From Nothopassalora personata (Eukaryota; Ascomycota; Dothideomycetes; Mycosphaerellales; Mycosphaerellaceae): DNA of 64,000 nt. This document shows, one piece after another, positions 1-9,325 of the stretch (positions are counted from its first letter, which is position 1; each line of letters starts with the position of its first letter). The notes under the pieces are model-generated. The model saw only the letters and a list, made by a program, of their open reading frames with translations, did not search any database and was not told the origin of the DNA. The stretch covers positions 3,968,001 through 4,032,000 of the forward strand of contig CM066291.1 in NCBI GenBank assembly GCA_033816765.1. The letters are read 5' to 3'. The translations under genes and the position numbers were made by a program.

Positions 1-310
1 TCTCCAACACCTCGTCTTGGTCATCTTGCGAAAGGCAGATAAAGATCTCATATCTTGCCTTTGCATTAGCCTTTCTGCCGGCTGGACTGTATCTTGATTC
101 TTGAAGTCCAGATTGGGAGGTAGATGATTCAGATGGTGTTGAGGAGCTTGGGGTGCTAGACAGTGGGTTGCTTCCGTCCACTACCCAGTACACATCTTGG
201 GCCTCAAGATGGTCTTGCATCAAGGAGAACCATGTTCTCCAGTTGTCCTTGGCGAGGATGGGGGCTGCCCTCCTTCTCCCAAGGCTGCTGTGTCCAGTTT
301 CGGACTCCAT
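1..310 (-). CDS. Ty1/copia retrotransposon Gag, N-terminal part (runs off window)
   Basis: On the minus strand an ATG at 310-308 opens a frame that stays open to the left window edge (about 103 codons, no stop), so only the amino end is present. The protein begins MESETGHSS and then reads LAKDNWRTWFSLMQDHL and VYWVVDG, the usual opening of copia-type Gag polyproteins (an Asn-Trp-x-x-Trp core followed by a 'W.VVDG' element). A Ser/Thr-rich linker and 'ARYEIFICLSQDDQDEV' follow, again as in copia Gag. Gag forms the cytoplasmic particle that packages the element RNA. The primer-binding site and LTR found upstream on the same strand support the assignment. The frame is undamaged, so the element may be young. 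Confidence is high for the family; integrity of pol cannot be judged. Confidence 0.85.
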   Translation of the reverse strand, partial: MESETGHSSLGRRRAAPILAKDNWRTWFSLMQDHLEAQDVYWVVDGSNPLSSTPSSSTPSESSTSQSGLQESRYSPAGRKANAKARYEIFICLSQDDQDEVLE

Positions 311-810
311 GCTTTTGTGTATGTGTGTGTGGGTCAGGATGGCTGCCCACGGAGTCGATAGGTATTCGGTCGTTCGCGGTATCGAGGGGATAAGTCGAAC
401 GCGTGGTTGATGGCGGACAGGATGGCTGTCGGCCGGAGAGGGGATAATCGGTCGTAGGATCGTGTTCTGAGACGCTGTCTGTAACTCTCTCAGGGGAGGG
501 TGTTCTGAGACACTGCGACTCTCTCAGACGGAACAGTTAGTCGGTGAGGACGACGCGGTGTCCTGAGAGCGACTCTTCCCAGTAGGCTCGCCCACCTGTC
601 TGGGGTATTGACACAGGCTTCTCTTCCGACCCTCTGAGTCGGTCAAAGACTGATAGTGTCTCACTAGGCGCTTTCACGACTGATATGCACCTACAGCGAG
701 CTGTAGCTTCCTGTGCAATGCGGAGGCGGCCTCCAGTCTGCCCTTCCTTTTATCCTGCAGAGGAATAACTGCGTTACGACTTCGAGTAAGACGAGATCCA
801 AGTAGGCAAA
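311..810 (-). other. 5' leader of the copia element (no gene seen)
   Basis: About 500 bp lie between the primer-binding site and the Gag ATG. I see no convincing ORF on either strand; the two short overlapping plus-strand frames at 153-410 are antisense to Gag. The segment contains two similar blocks around 465-535 ('gttctgagac' followed by 'ctctctcag'). A long untranslated leader is normal for this class of element. Confidence 0.5.
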
Positions 811-825
811 CCCGGGCTCATAACC
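811..825 (-). other. Primer-binding site matching an initiator-Met half-tRNA
   Basis: The minus strand reads GGTTATGAGCCCGGG directly after the LTR end ...TTTAACA. This is complementary to the anticodon-stem region of eukaryotic tRNA-iMet (CCCGGGCTCATAACC), the same region used as a half-tRNA primer by Drosophila copia and relatives, rather than to the tRNA 3' end. It fixes the orientation of the element (minus) and the inner edge of the LTR. Confidence 0.75.
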
Positions 826-1091
826 TGTTAAACAGGTACGAGTTGCGCAGCCACTGGAAGATGGAATCTTGCCTTAGGACGAAGAAGGACCCAATGGGAT
901 AGCGTGTCTCTATGAACAAGTATCGCGGATGTGGATGTAAAGGATAAGAGGCAGACTCATCTGTTCGGATGAGTCTTATACCCCTGATCCAGCCATGTCA
1001 CCCAGCCACGTAATCCTGTTGCGGGGCAACCACATGTTGGGGTCCGGTAGACCCCAACCTCTTTAACCCGATGACCTGCATATTCTCAACA
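826..1091 (-). repeat. 5' LTR of the copia element
   Basis: The block is bounded on the minus strand by TGTTGAGAATATG (starting at 1091) and CCTGTTTAACA (ending at 826), giving TG...CA ends with an imperfect inverted terminal repeat (TGTTGA/TTAACA) and a length of 266 bp. The inner edge abuts the primer-binding site; the outer edge coincides with an abrupt change to TA-rich sequence at 1092. A strong hairpin, gttggggtc/gaccccaac, lies at 1036-1058. The 3' LTR is outside the window, so the two LTRs cannot be compared for age. Confidence 0.7.
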
Positions 1092-1856
1092 CTAACGCCT
1101 TTTAAGGGAGTCTCGTTAAAGAAGGTAAGGATTCCTTAGGAAGCTCGTACTTATCTTTACCCTCTTAGGTACTTTATATAACGAACGAGTTAAAGGTTCT
1201 ATATAGGGTTATATACCTTAGGAGAGAGTTAAGTAAGCGATAGTATACTAACTATAGTATCCTTAATATTATAGGGTATAAAGGAACTAGCGAGGAGATA
1301 TTAACATTTAGTATCTTAATATAAATAATATACCTATAGATAGACTTACTAAGCTACTTACGCTATAAGGGAATTACGTAACGGGCTCGGGTTACGTAAC
1401 ATTAGTAAAGGGTTATATACCCGTACTGTCCTCGGTCGCTAACCGCGGACAATATACCTTTTAGTCGGGTTAGGTAAGGTATAAAGTACGGGACATTACT
1501 CTTATATATGCCTTAGAAGTATAAACGCTTTATATAGCTACTAAATATAGTTAAAGAAGAAGTAGATCTATATACCTTACTATCTATTAATAAGGTATAT
1601 ATTAGTACTATCTATACTACCTATAGTAATAGCGTAATAGACACCTAAGGACTACTATAATAGTAGCACGTTATACTAACGTTAATATAGTAATCTAAGA
1701 TAATATAGACGTATACTAAGGTACTAGTAGCTACTAATGCTAAAGCACCTTCCTTTATTTATTTAGTAGTCTAGTAAACGGTATAGCCTATAGAGAATTA
1801 TACAATTATATAGATATTAGCTTATTTACCTATAAGCTATAAGGGCTAAGGGAGTA
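1092..1856. repeat. TA-rich, RIP-like degenerate repeat block
   Basis: The sequence changes sharply to runs of TA, 'tata' and 'ctata' with very few CA or TG dinucleotides, unlike the flanking copia LTR. This is the look of repeat DNA eroded by repeat-induced point mutation (C to T, mainly at CpA). There is no open frame of note. The copia LTR appears to have been inserted into this older repeat. Confidence 0.6.
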
Positions 1857-2118
1857 TATTATAATCTAGTGCAATTAGGCTTACAATAAGGCTTAAAGCT
1901 TAAGATCTATTCACTGCTAAGTAGTTACGTAATTAGATTAGTTATTTACTTACACCTGTTCTTTTTAAGTATATATAGTCTTAGATAGACACATGTATGT
2001 AACACACAGTCTACTTTAAACCAGTCCTTTAACTAATCAATATATGTGCCTAAGCAAGTGAATGATTCAACTAAACAATCAGCTTGCTACCCAATACCCA
2101 TAACGCGACAAGGGGGTG
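1857..2118. repeat. LTR-like direct repeat, copy 1 (RIP-mutated)
   Basis: This copy aligns along its whole length with the repeat at 2119-2387. Landmarks shared in order: 'gtgcaattagg', 'cttacacctgttctttt', 'agtcttagatagacacatg', 'caatatatg', 'gtgaatgattcaac', 'aaacaatcagc'. Relative to copy 2 it shows many C-to-T and G-to-A changes ('aatcta' for 'gatcca', 'aagtatata' for 'aagcacata'), the direction expected for RIP. It ends exactly where copy 2 begins. Confidence 0.7.
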
Positions 2119-2387
2119 TGTCACGATCCAGTGCAATTAGGGTTGTAATTAGGCTCAGGCTCAAAGCTTGAGCTCTAATCACGTGACTAGACTAGTCATT
2201 CACTTACACCTGTTCTTTTCAAGCACATACAGTCTTAGATAGACACATGCAATACGCTGTCTACTCTGAACCGGTCCTGTAACCAATCAATATATGAGCC
2301 CGAGCAAGTGAATGATTCAACCAAACAATCAGCCTGCTAATCAATACCATAACGCGTCAAACAGTTCACCCCTAAGGGCCGTGTGAC
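2119..2387. repeat. LTR-like direct repeat, copy 2 (less mutated)
   Basis: It starts TGTCACGATCC and ends GGGCCGTGTGACA, i.e. TG...CA ends with TGTCAC/GTGACA terminal inverted repeats, the signature of a retrotransposon LTR of about 269 bp. It stands head-to-tail with copy 1 without an internal region. No clear target-site duplication is visible (ggggt before, tgcaa after). The family is unknown. Confidence 0.65.
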
Positions 2388-2819
2388 ATGCAAAGGGATG
2401 GTTGTCAGTACAGAACGCCGTATAGAACGCCAGGCCCATTCCACGAATAGTGCGGACGCCAGCAGCAGGCCTGCCCGGCATTGCGCGCCGAACGCCACGC
2501 TAGTGTGCGGGAGGTCTCGGAAAGTGAAGCAGAAACGATGATTAGCATGTGATGCCTGCACGGAAACTCCTAGGCTCAGCCGTTTCAACGAGCACTGGTC
2601 AGACGCAAGTGAGAACGCCCAGGTAGCACTGCTTCAAACGAACGATGACTGAAAGAAGCTGGCGTTACACCCGCTGTTGTGCATGGACACTGCGTCAACC
2701 AGATAAGAGACAGCGCTCAAGCGACCGACCTGCGTGGCCGTGAGCCAACATACTCTAGAACCTCATATAGATCTCCTCTGCAGACCCCTGGGGAGTACAT
2801 AGCTCAAGACTCTACAGCC

Positions 2820-3158
2820 ATGACTTCGACTCCGACCTTCTCGACCGCGCCGTCCGCTGGAGCAAGCGCCGCCATCAGGAGATGCCACATCCTCTCGATC
2901 CCAGCTGAGCTCCGCCTCGTTATCTACGAGCATCATTTCAAAGACTTCGAGCCCCAGTCGAAGCACGAATCCATTCCGAGAAAGACAACCTTACAACCAC
3001 CACTGTTGCACGCGTGCTCACTATTCGAGGTCGAAGCACTGCCACTGTACAAGAAGCACCTCGAGACTCGGCGTCAGGAGATGGCTGGCACATTCGAATG
3101 TTTCATCGCTCACATGACTGCTTGGAGAAACAGTTGCGGCCCTGAAGGAGGACTTTAG
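2820..3158 (+). CDS. F-box-like small protein (fungal 'LPAELR.IYE' family)
   Basis: A 112-residue frame starts at ATG 2820. Near residue 24 it carries 'HILSIPAELRLVIYEHHF', matching the degenerate F-box-like opening of a very large fungal family ('LLxLPxELRxxIYE'). Further on is 'LLHACSLFEVEALPLYKKHL', the second block typical of these proteins. F-box-like proteins may link substrates to SCF ubiquitin ligases, but nothing here proves binding to Skp1. The frame is short for the family (usually 200-400 aa), and an open continuation in another frame follows after 3165, so an intron or truncation is possible. A related broken copy lies just downstream. Confidence 0.45.
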   Translation: MTSTPTFSTAPSAGASAAIRRCHILSIPAELRLVIYEHHFKDFEPQSKHESIPRKTTLQPPLLHACSLFEVEALPLYKKHLETRRQEMAGTFECFIAHMTAWRNSCGPEGGL

Positions 3159-3488
3159 CAGGCACTTGCTGCCGCGGAAGCGATGTCGATTGTGAAGAGA
3201 AAGAGAAATGAGTGGGAGGCGCGGGATCTACCATTCGCGAGGGAGCTGCAGAAGATTGGTTGGCTGCATGTGATGGAAGAGATACGGACCTTCCGATCGT
3301 GCAAGCAGGTGAAAGGGCCTTGTTTAGCCGCGCTTTCTTAAACTCAGCCGACAACCCAGCGCAACGCCGCTGCTGCCCTTTACGACATGTTCTTCATGTG
3401 CACATGAAGCACAACAACGCATCACCAACAGAAACCATTCTGCCACAGCACGTTCTGCCACCCATCATTACCACAACCACGAAGGAAC

Positions 3489-3896
3489 ATGGCTGCGAAA
3501 CAAGCTGGCAACGGAACCGACTGTCGCCTCCTAACTCTCCCGCCCGAATTGCGCCTCATGATCTACGAGTAATACCTCTCTACCTTGCCGAAATGGAATT
3601 TCGTGGAGGCCAGACACTTCAGCAGGGCCAAAAAGACACAACTTCAACCTGCTCTTTTAAAAACATGCAGCACGATCAGGAGCGAGGCAGCGTCGAGCTA
3701 CAAGAAGCATCTCGGAGCTCTTCGTGAAGCCAAGAAGAGAGACCGCGACGCTCCGACCATCATTTTCAACCTCGAAGGGATTCCTGCCGTCGCAGTGTGG
3801 CTGCCTTGGCAGGGGGAAAACTGGAAGCTTTGCGATGCCGCATTGGCGATGGAGATACAGAAATGCGAAGAGCTCTGCGCACTTGAAGAAGTCTAG
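3489..3896 (+). pseudogene. F-box-like paralogue interrupted by one in-frame TAA
   Basis: ATG 3489 opens a frame containing 'CRLLTLPPELRLMIYE'; it then meets TAA at 3570-3572 and, in the same frame, continues open to 3896. The downstream part includes 'ALLKTCSTIRSEAASSYKKHL', closely parallel to the block in the upstream paralogue (2820-3158). One nonsense codon therefore separates the two family blocks. A short intron removing the stop is possible, but no strong donor/acceptor pair was seen. Tandem duplication with decay is the simplest reading. Confidence 0.55.
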
Positions 3897-5199
3897 GTGC
3901 CGCAGCAATCCGCTGCCGTCGGACCTCAAGGGAGTGTGATTGGGGAATGGGTGAGGTAGAGCCGGGTGTTTGCTGAGCAGTCTAGCAAGGTCGAGGCGCA
4001 GTGGCAAAGTCCACAAAAAGTATCCAGATTTATGAGTGGTCTGGTCGTGCTGTGATTCTGCTCCAACGACGCATTTGGGTCAGCGGGATGGGATACACTG
4101 TCGCAGCGTCGATAGAAGTATCCTGTAGTAATGATGGGAACGTTGAGTATTCACTGATGCCAATGAATACTCATGAGATTATTTCGGCAGAACTGGATTT
4201 AGTGACCAGGTCCAAATTCAAATCATGGAAGTGGTACATGATACCTAGGAGACTCCTGTAGCTTTCTTTCATATCATCGTCGTTCCCTTGGCAACCTGCT
4301 CATCATCGCAGGTATGGGCTTCTCCCCATGCTATGAAGCAGGAGCAAATGGACACAATCACAGCATCAGACGAGCGAGGCCGTCAGGAATATCCGCCGTC
4401 GCGCAGCCATGCAATCCTTCTCGGACCGTCTTGCTGCCCCCTTCTTTGCAGATAGCACGTGTATCTTCTCGGGTCCTATATAACGCTCCTTCGGTCTTCA
4501 CCACACCAACCATGACCATCGATCTCACCTCAGAGTCACCCAGCACTCCTACAGCAGAGCCAGTACCCATCAGCAGATCAGCAGGTGACCCTCAACGAGG
4601 CTGAGAACCCTGGTTCCACGCAAAATAACTCGCTATCAACCGACTCGGGTGCAGGAAAAGTCACCCTCTCTATTGTTTCGGTCCAGGTCCAGACGATTTC
4701 GAACTTCGGGCAGTGCCCCCCCCCCCCCCCCCCCAGGTGTCAACTACCAGCCAACAATCCTATGTGCCGAAGCGTGATCGAGATCTCCTCGTGGTCAGGC
4801 ACCGTCAAAGTACGCAGAGGCGTATCGAAGAGCTCTGTTGGTGTAGCAAAAGACACGACCGACGACATGGCAATCGTGGAACTTTGTGCCAACAAGAAGA
4901 AGGTAACCGTCCACGAGGACAAGTTGTGATCATTGGAATCGATAGTGGCGAGCTCACTGAGGAAATGAAAGTCCGGCAGAAGATGGAATGATCAAGTTGA
5001 TGTGAGATACACATGGGTGGCGCCGAAGGGGCGTCAAGAAAAAGGCTGTCGAAAGTGGATAGGGTCTGGTCTATTCATGATCATTCAGCATTACTGGCGT
5101 CTGAGCCGAGAACTATGTAGCACTACCAATGCCATATCATCATCGTTCAACGTCATGGCCCTTTCCCATCAACGCTGGTCCAAAGGGTCTGGTCCAAGA
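3897..5199. other. Region without a recognisable gene
   Basis: Several short overlapping frames occur (for example 4001-4261, 4514-4604 and 4585-4929 on the plus strand), none with a family I recognise. The frame at 4585 is interrupted by the C homopolymer at 4716-4734. Debris of one or more genes is possible. Confidence 0.3.
4716..4734 (+). repeat. Poly-C tract (19 C)
   Basis: An uninterrupted run of 19 C lies between 'gggcagtg' and 'aggtgtcaac'. The length of such a run is prone to sequencing error and to slippage in vivo. Confidence 0.9.
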
Positions 5200-7830
5200 T
5201 CAAGTCCTCCTGTTCCCACCACTGTAGCTTACGTTAGCGATCTGGCCAGGATCTGGCTGCGGCATGGAGCCGAAAGACGGATACGCTGGAGATGGAATAT
5301 TTGGCAGTCGTGCTGAAGATGTTGCCGCTGGATTTCCGAAAGTCTGCCTTGGCATCTGCTGTGCCTTCATCGCCTCGTATTGCTCAGCTGAGATCGGTGG
5401 CTTTGCAGGTAGCGAGGCCGGTGTTCCCCACTTGGCAAGCAAGCTCTGATTCTGCTGGTTGTGCGGCGGACTCACGCCGTTAGCGAGAGTCTGCTGCTGA
5501 GGTGTTGCGCCTGGCTTTGGAGGGAGTGGAAGGCTTGGTGAAGGTTGCCTTGGGAAGACCGGCTGAGGCAACGGATGCATCAGGGGCGCCTGACTCTGTG
5601 TCCGGTTCTGCATCGCGTGTCGCGACTGATGATGTGGTGAGCCATGGTGTGGCGAAGCGAATGTCGAGCCTTGTGATTGAGCTGATGTCTGGCGTTGAAG
5701 CTGAGCGGAAGAGCTGAAGTTGGGAGGAAACGCATTGTTACTGCCGCTTGAACCCTGCTGAAGAGCGAACGGTCTTCCAGTATTGGCTTGACCTGGTATG
5801 AAAGATTGGCTCTGCGGGTTGAAGTGCTTGCCCTTGTAGCTTCCGGGCAAGGGATGCTCGGTCTTGCTAGGCGCCTTGCCAGGGAATGCTTGGCTTGGCA
5901 GTTGTCCAAACGCATACGAATGCTCTTGTTGCTGTTGGTTATATGGCGGAGGCGATGTGATGCTGTAGCCGTAACTGGATTGCGGCGCCTGTTGTGGAAT
6001 GTGATAATGTTGTTGCGGCCACGCTGAGGCTGGACCATAGTATTGTGACCCGTAAGCAGTGCTGTAGCCCATATTTGGTGAAGTCGCAGCCGGGTCCTGA
6101 TTCTGGAACATCATGGACCGCTGAAAGTCCGCGGACAGATCATATCCGCCAGGCTGCCCTTGCGACCAGGCTTGCGCTGGGTCGAAGGAGGTTTGCGTCC
6201 ACGCTGCATGTTCACCCGATTGCATGGGAGCTCGAGCATTCACACCAATGGGCACCGGCGTTCCATACGGGTCTGCGTATTGCCCATGTGCACCGTCTGT
6301 AAAGTCTGGGAGACCGTAAGACGATTGGGGTGCCTGTGCTTCGGTGCCATAGGGTGGGTTGTAGAAATTAGCATATGCAGATCGTGCCTCAAAGCCATCA
6401 TCGTCGTCGAGGCGTGCTTTGTTCTTTTTTCTCTTGCCGGTGGCCGAGCTCGCTCTCGAATCTTGCTTCTCCTTTGGTGCGTCTGGCATATCGCCAGACT
6501 TTGCGCCCATGATGCGCAAACGGGCAGCCTCGTACCTCGCCTCTCTTTCCTCACGCGAGACAGGACCTTTAGGCTTCTTCTCGTCACCGCTGTCGCCATT
6601 CTCGGAACCGCTCTTGGAGGGCATATTAGACCCATTTGCAATGGCAGGTCCATTGTCTCGTCTCAGGATCTTCATCTGCGGCGCAGTAGGAGGTGGAGTA
6701 CTCGCTGCGGTCGAAGGGGCTGTGACACCAGTCAAAGGCGGTGGGATGCGACAGTCCGGTGTTTTGTACAGTCGGACTGCCGCTGAGGTGTCCTCCACAT
6801 GATGACCAAGCATGTAGTAGTCGGCCATCTTGTGGGCGAGCAATCGATAGAAGGAATGGCACTGCGGCAGAGTCATTGAGGATTCTTTCGGATCCTTGAC
6901 AAAGTCAATGACATCCTGCTCTAGCTTAAGAACCCATACACGATCTCGAGCGCTCTCCAAAGCTTCCAAGAGCTTCCGATCAGGTGGGCAGTCAACGCTG
7001 CCAGCGCCATCTTCTGGTATGCTCCGGACAACGTTGGGAATTGCACCTATGCCAGGTCCTTGAAGTGGCACATAGAGTACTCCCCTTGCTGGTGCGCCCA
7101 GAATCTGTGGTGGCCGGTCACGAGCCTCTGCCGATGAGATTTCGCGAAGCTGGTCTCTGAAAGCAACTCGCACTCCATCATCAGATCCGATGCGGGAACT
7201 AGGCAGCCCAGGTCCTGGAGGTGAGAACATTTCGTCCTCATCTACAGCTTTGACGCTAGCACTGTCATCGGGTCGTAGCGAGTCTTTCTCGTCAAGCGTG
7301 AAGTTGGTGCCGGAAGCGATGCTCTTGTCGTCCAGGCTCTGAGGCTTATTAGACCCACTTGATGAGGAGACTTGGGTGCCGCTTTCATCTAATGCAGGCA
7401 CAAGCGATCCTTCCGGCGCATGATGTCGCGGCTGCTTTGGCACAGACTCGACAATCTGCACGTGTACTTCTGGACCGCTCTTGTCCAGCATCTCTGGTTC
7501 CCGTATACCTTGCGATCTTCGCGATACAAGTTGAACAATTTTCTTGGGTTTCGGTACGTCCGCCGGCTGCGTGAGGCCGTTTGAAGGAGTGACAATAGGG
7601 GTGCCGTCTCGCGGCTGAGAAGCTATGTCTTGCTTTTGCTGAGTATTCGAATTGGTGGTGTTATGAGAGTTCTGCTGCGTACTTGGTGGCTTGATGCCTG
7701 CGGCGGCGATCTGCATGGTATCAGCTGTGCTCCTTCCTGCTGTTGCGCCATCCTGCTCGTCGCGTACCTTTGCAAAAGAAAGCCTTTCCGTCTTGACGTC
7801 GGAGGAGACGGACGCTGGAGCAGACGCCAT
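5200..7830 (-). CDS. R3H and SUZ domain RNA-binding protein
   Basis: A single 876-codon frame on the minus strand. The N-terminal third is low complexity. Around residues 295-350 lies an R3H domain ('RVWVLKLEQDVIDFVKDP', 'LPQCHSFYRLLAHKMADYY'), the helical nucleic-acid-binding fold with the conserved R-x-x-x-H spacing. A SUZ-type basic motif follows near residues 420-445 ('SREEREARYEAARLRIMG', preceded by 'MKILRR'). The C-terminal half is rich in Gln, Pro, Ser and Tyr. This R3H-SUZ order is found in fungal relatives of yeast Rbs1 and in animal R3HDM/Encore proteins, which bind RNA in the cytoplasm. The start was chosen as the first ATG of the frame (MASAPASVSS). The gene is divergent from the zinc-knuckle gene at 8427 with about 0.6 kb between them. 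Confidence is high for the domains, moderate for any one orthologue. Confidence 0.85.
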   Translation of the reverse strand: MASAPASVSSDVKTERLSFAKVRDEQDGATAGRSTADTMQIAAAGIKPPSTQQNSHNTTNSNTQQKQDIASQPRDGTPIVTPSNGLTQPADVPKPKKIVQLVSRRSQGIREPEMLDKSGPEVHVQIVESVPKQPRHHAPEGSLVPALDESGTQVSSSSGSNKPQSLDDKSIASGTNFTLDEKDSLRPDDSASVKAVDEDEMFSPPGPGLPSSRIGSDDGVRVAFRDQLREISSAEARDRPPQILGAPARGVLYVPLQGPGIGAIPNVVRSIPEDGAGSVDCPPDRKLLEALESARDRVWVLKLEQDVIDFVKDPKESSMTLPQCHSFYRLLAHKMADYYMLGHHVEDTSAAVRLYKTPDCRIPPPLTGVTAPSTAASTPPPTAPQMKILRRDNGPAIANGSNMPSKSGSENGDSGDEKKPKGPVSREEREARYEAARLRIMGAKSGDMPDAPKEKQDSRASSATGKRKKNKARLDDDDGFEARSAYANFYNPPYGTEAQAPQSSYGLPDFTDGAHGQYADPYGTPVPIGVNARAPMQSGEHAAWTQTSFDPAQAWSQGQPGGYDLSADFQRSMMFQNQDPAATSPNMGYSTAYGSQYYGPASAWPQQHYHIPQQAPQSSYGYSITSPPPYNQQQQEHSYAFGQLPSQAFPGKAPSKTEHPLPGSYKGKHFNPQSQSFIPGQANTGRPFALQQGSSGSNNAFPPNFSSSAQLQRQTSAQSQGSTFASPHHGSPHHQSRHAMQNRTQSQAPLMHPLPQPVFPRQPSPSLPLPPKPGATPQQQTLANGVSPPHNQQNQSLLAKWGTPASLPAKPPISAEQYEAMKAQQMPRQTFGNPAATSSARLPNIPSPAYPSFGSMPQPDPGQIANVSYSGGNRRT

Positions 7831-8426
7831 TACGCCAAGAGTAGCAAGTTGTGTGTGTGAAGATGCAGCGATTTCGCGGATTGTGAAGAAGAAGCAGGAT
7901 CCGAGAGCCGCTGTTTCCTGAGGCTGGCGAGCTTTTCTCTTTCAGAAATGCTGCCAAACGGTGAATGATTCGTGGTGTATACCAAATCTACCGGTGGTGA
8001 ACTCAGGAAACTGGCGGCTCAAGGAAGATGGTCAAGTCGAGGGCCAGGAACTTGGACATTGTGCAGCGAGCACATCGAGTCGGAGTCGCAGAGTTGGTTT
8101 CGACCGCTTCGAAGGTGGTGGGTGAGGTCTGGCGCGCCCAGGAGATCACGCGCAGATATCGCGCTTTTGGCGTGTAGTCGGGTGAGCCAGCGTCTACCAG
8201 CTCGAGTGTGCGCGGTGTATGCGCAGCGTCGGTGGTGAACGGTGCAGTGACTGGGTGTCGTCAGGGTAGGTGGAAAGGCTTGTGAGAAAGAGATTCGACC
8301 TTCAAACGGCGCGCGACGGGCACAACCGAACCTTGTCTCAGTGCCAAGAGCTTTGCTCAAGTACCAAGATTTGCCCCCTTGATAGAAGTACAGTACTGTC
8401 CAAGTTTGCCCCCTGACACAGTCAGA

Positions 8427-9325
8427 ATGAACCGCTATCGCGCTGGTGGGCCATCTCAGGCCAGTGCGACCACCACATGCCAAAAATGCCTGAAAAAGGG
8501 TACGCTCCATCGCAAAGAAAGGGCAAAGACTTAGCTGACATTCACAGGGCACTACAGCTACGAGTGCACAGCGTCGCGGCAGGAGAGACCATATGTGTCG
8601 CGACCTTCTCGAAGTCAGCAATTCTCGAATCCTAAGCTTGCTCCGAAACTGTCTGCCACTCTCCCGCCAGCGGATCCCAAGCCAGAAGTCAAGTGAGTGG
8701 ATATTGCCTGAAATATAGTATAGAAGATTGGCTAAAATGGTACGTCAGGAAGTCAGAGTCCGCTGTTGAAGAACAGCGCAGTCGAAAGCGCAGCAGAGAT
8801 GATGACAACGGGTCAGCTGCACCGAAACGCAGACGCTCCGTCACATCAAATTCGTCAGGTTCGGTCTCGACGATATCGACAAACCGCTCAAGATCAAGAA
8901 GCCGGGCTCCTCCAAGAGGTACGCGGGGCTCGAGACGGCAAAGTTCAGCTTCCAGAGAGGAATCATCTCGAGGCACGTATCGAAGGCGTGGTAGTTCGAC
9001 AGATTCGCGGAGGCGCCCCGAAAGACCAAACTCTCGCAGTCGTACTGAGCGATCTCCGGCCAGTTCTCGCCGACGGGGAGAGTCGCCTCCCAGGTCGTTG
9101 CGCAAGCGCAGCACCTCCCCAGCAAGACGTGACATCCAGCGATCGCGCTCAAGGTCACCTTATCGTGGAGACGACCGACGTGGGCAAGCTTCAAGCCGCA
9201 GATCAGAACAGCGCGAAGCACCGCCGCCAAAGCAGCAGGTCGTACCGCCACGACCACTCCGGAAGCGTAGCCTGAGTCCTTACAGCCAAAGGGTAGCTAT
9301 GACTAAAGCCGCAGGTGGAAGCTAG
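8427..9325 (+). CDS. CCHC zinc-knuckle, Arg/Ser-rich protein (ZCCHC10-like)
   Basis: Three exons are read: 8427-8499, 8548-8692 and 8749-9325 (264 aa). Joining exons 1 and 2 (donor GTACGC, acceptor TTCACAG) creates a perfect zinc knuckle, 'CQKCLKKGHYSYEC' (C-x2-C-x4-H-x4-C), that no single continuous frame contains; this strongly supports the intron. Intron 2 uses GTGAGT and CGTCAG. Exon 3 is very rich in Arg/Ser with SR dipeptides and basic clusters, suggesting a nuclear, splicing-linked role. The architecture resembles ZCCHC10-type proteins, whose precise role is poorly known. Other frames in exon 3 are shadows caused by the repetitive composition. Confidence 0.8.

Noticed and set aside
4585..4929. 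Protein-coding frame across the poly-C run
   Set aside because: The frame depends on the exact homopolymer length and shows no recognisable domain.
6160..6786. 208-codon plus frame over the R3H/SUZ gene
   Set aside because: Antisense shadow without family features.
8019..8621. 200-codon minus frame upstream of and across exons 1-2 of the zinc-knuckle gene
   Set aside because: It overlaps the zinc-knuckle exons, whose splicing creates a perfect CCHC motif, and has no features of its own.
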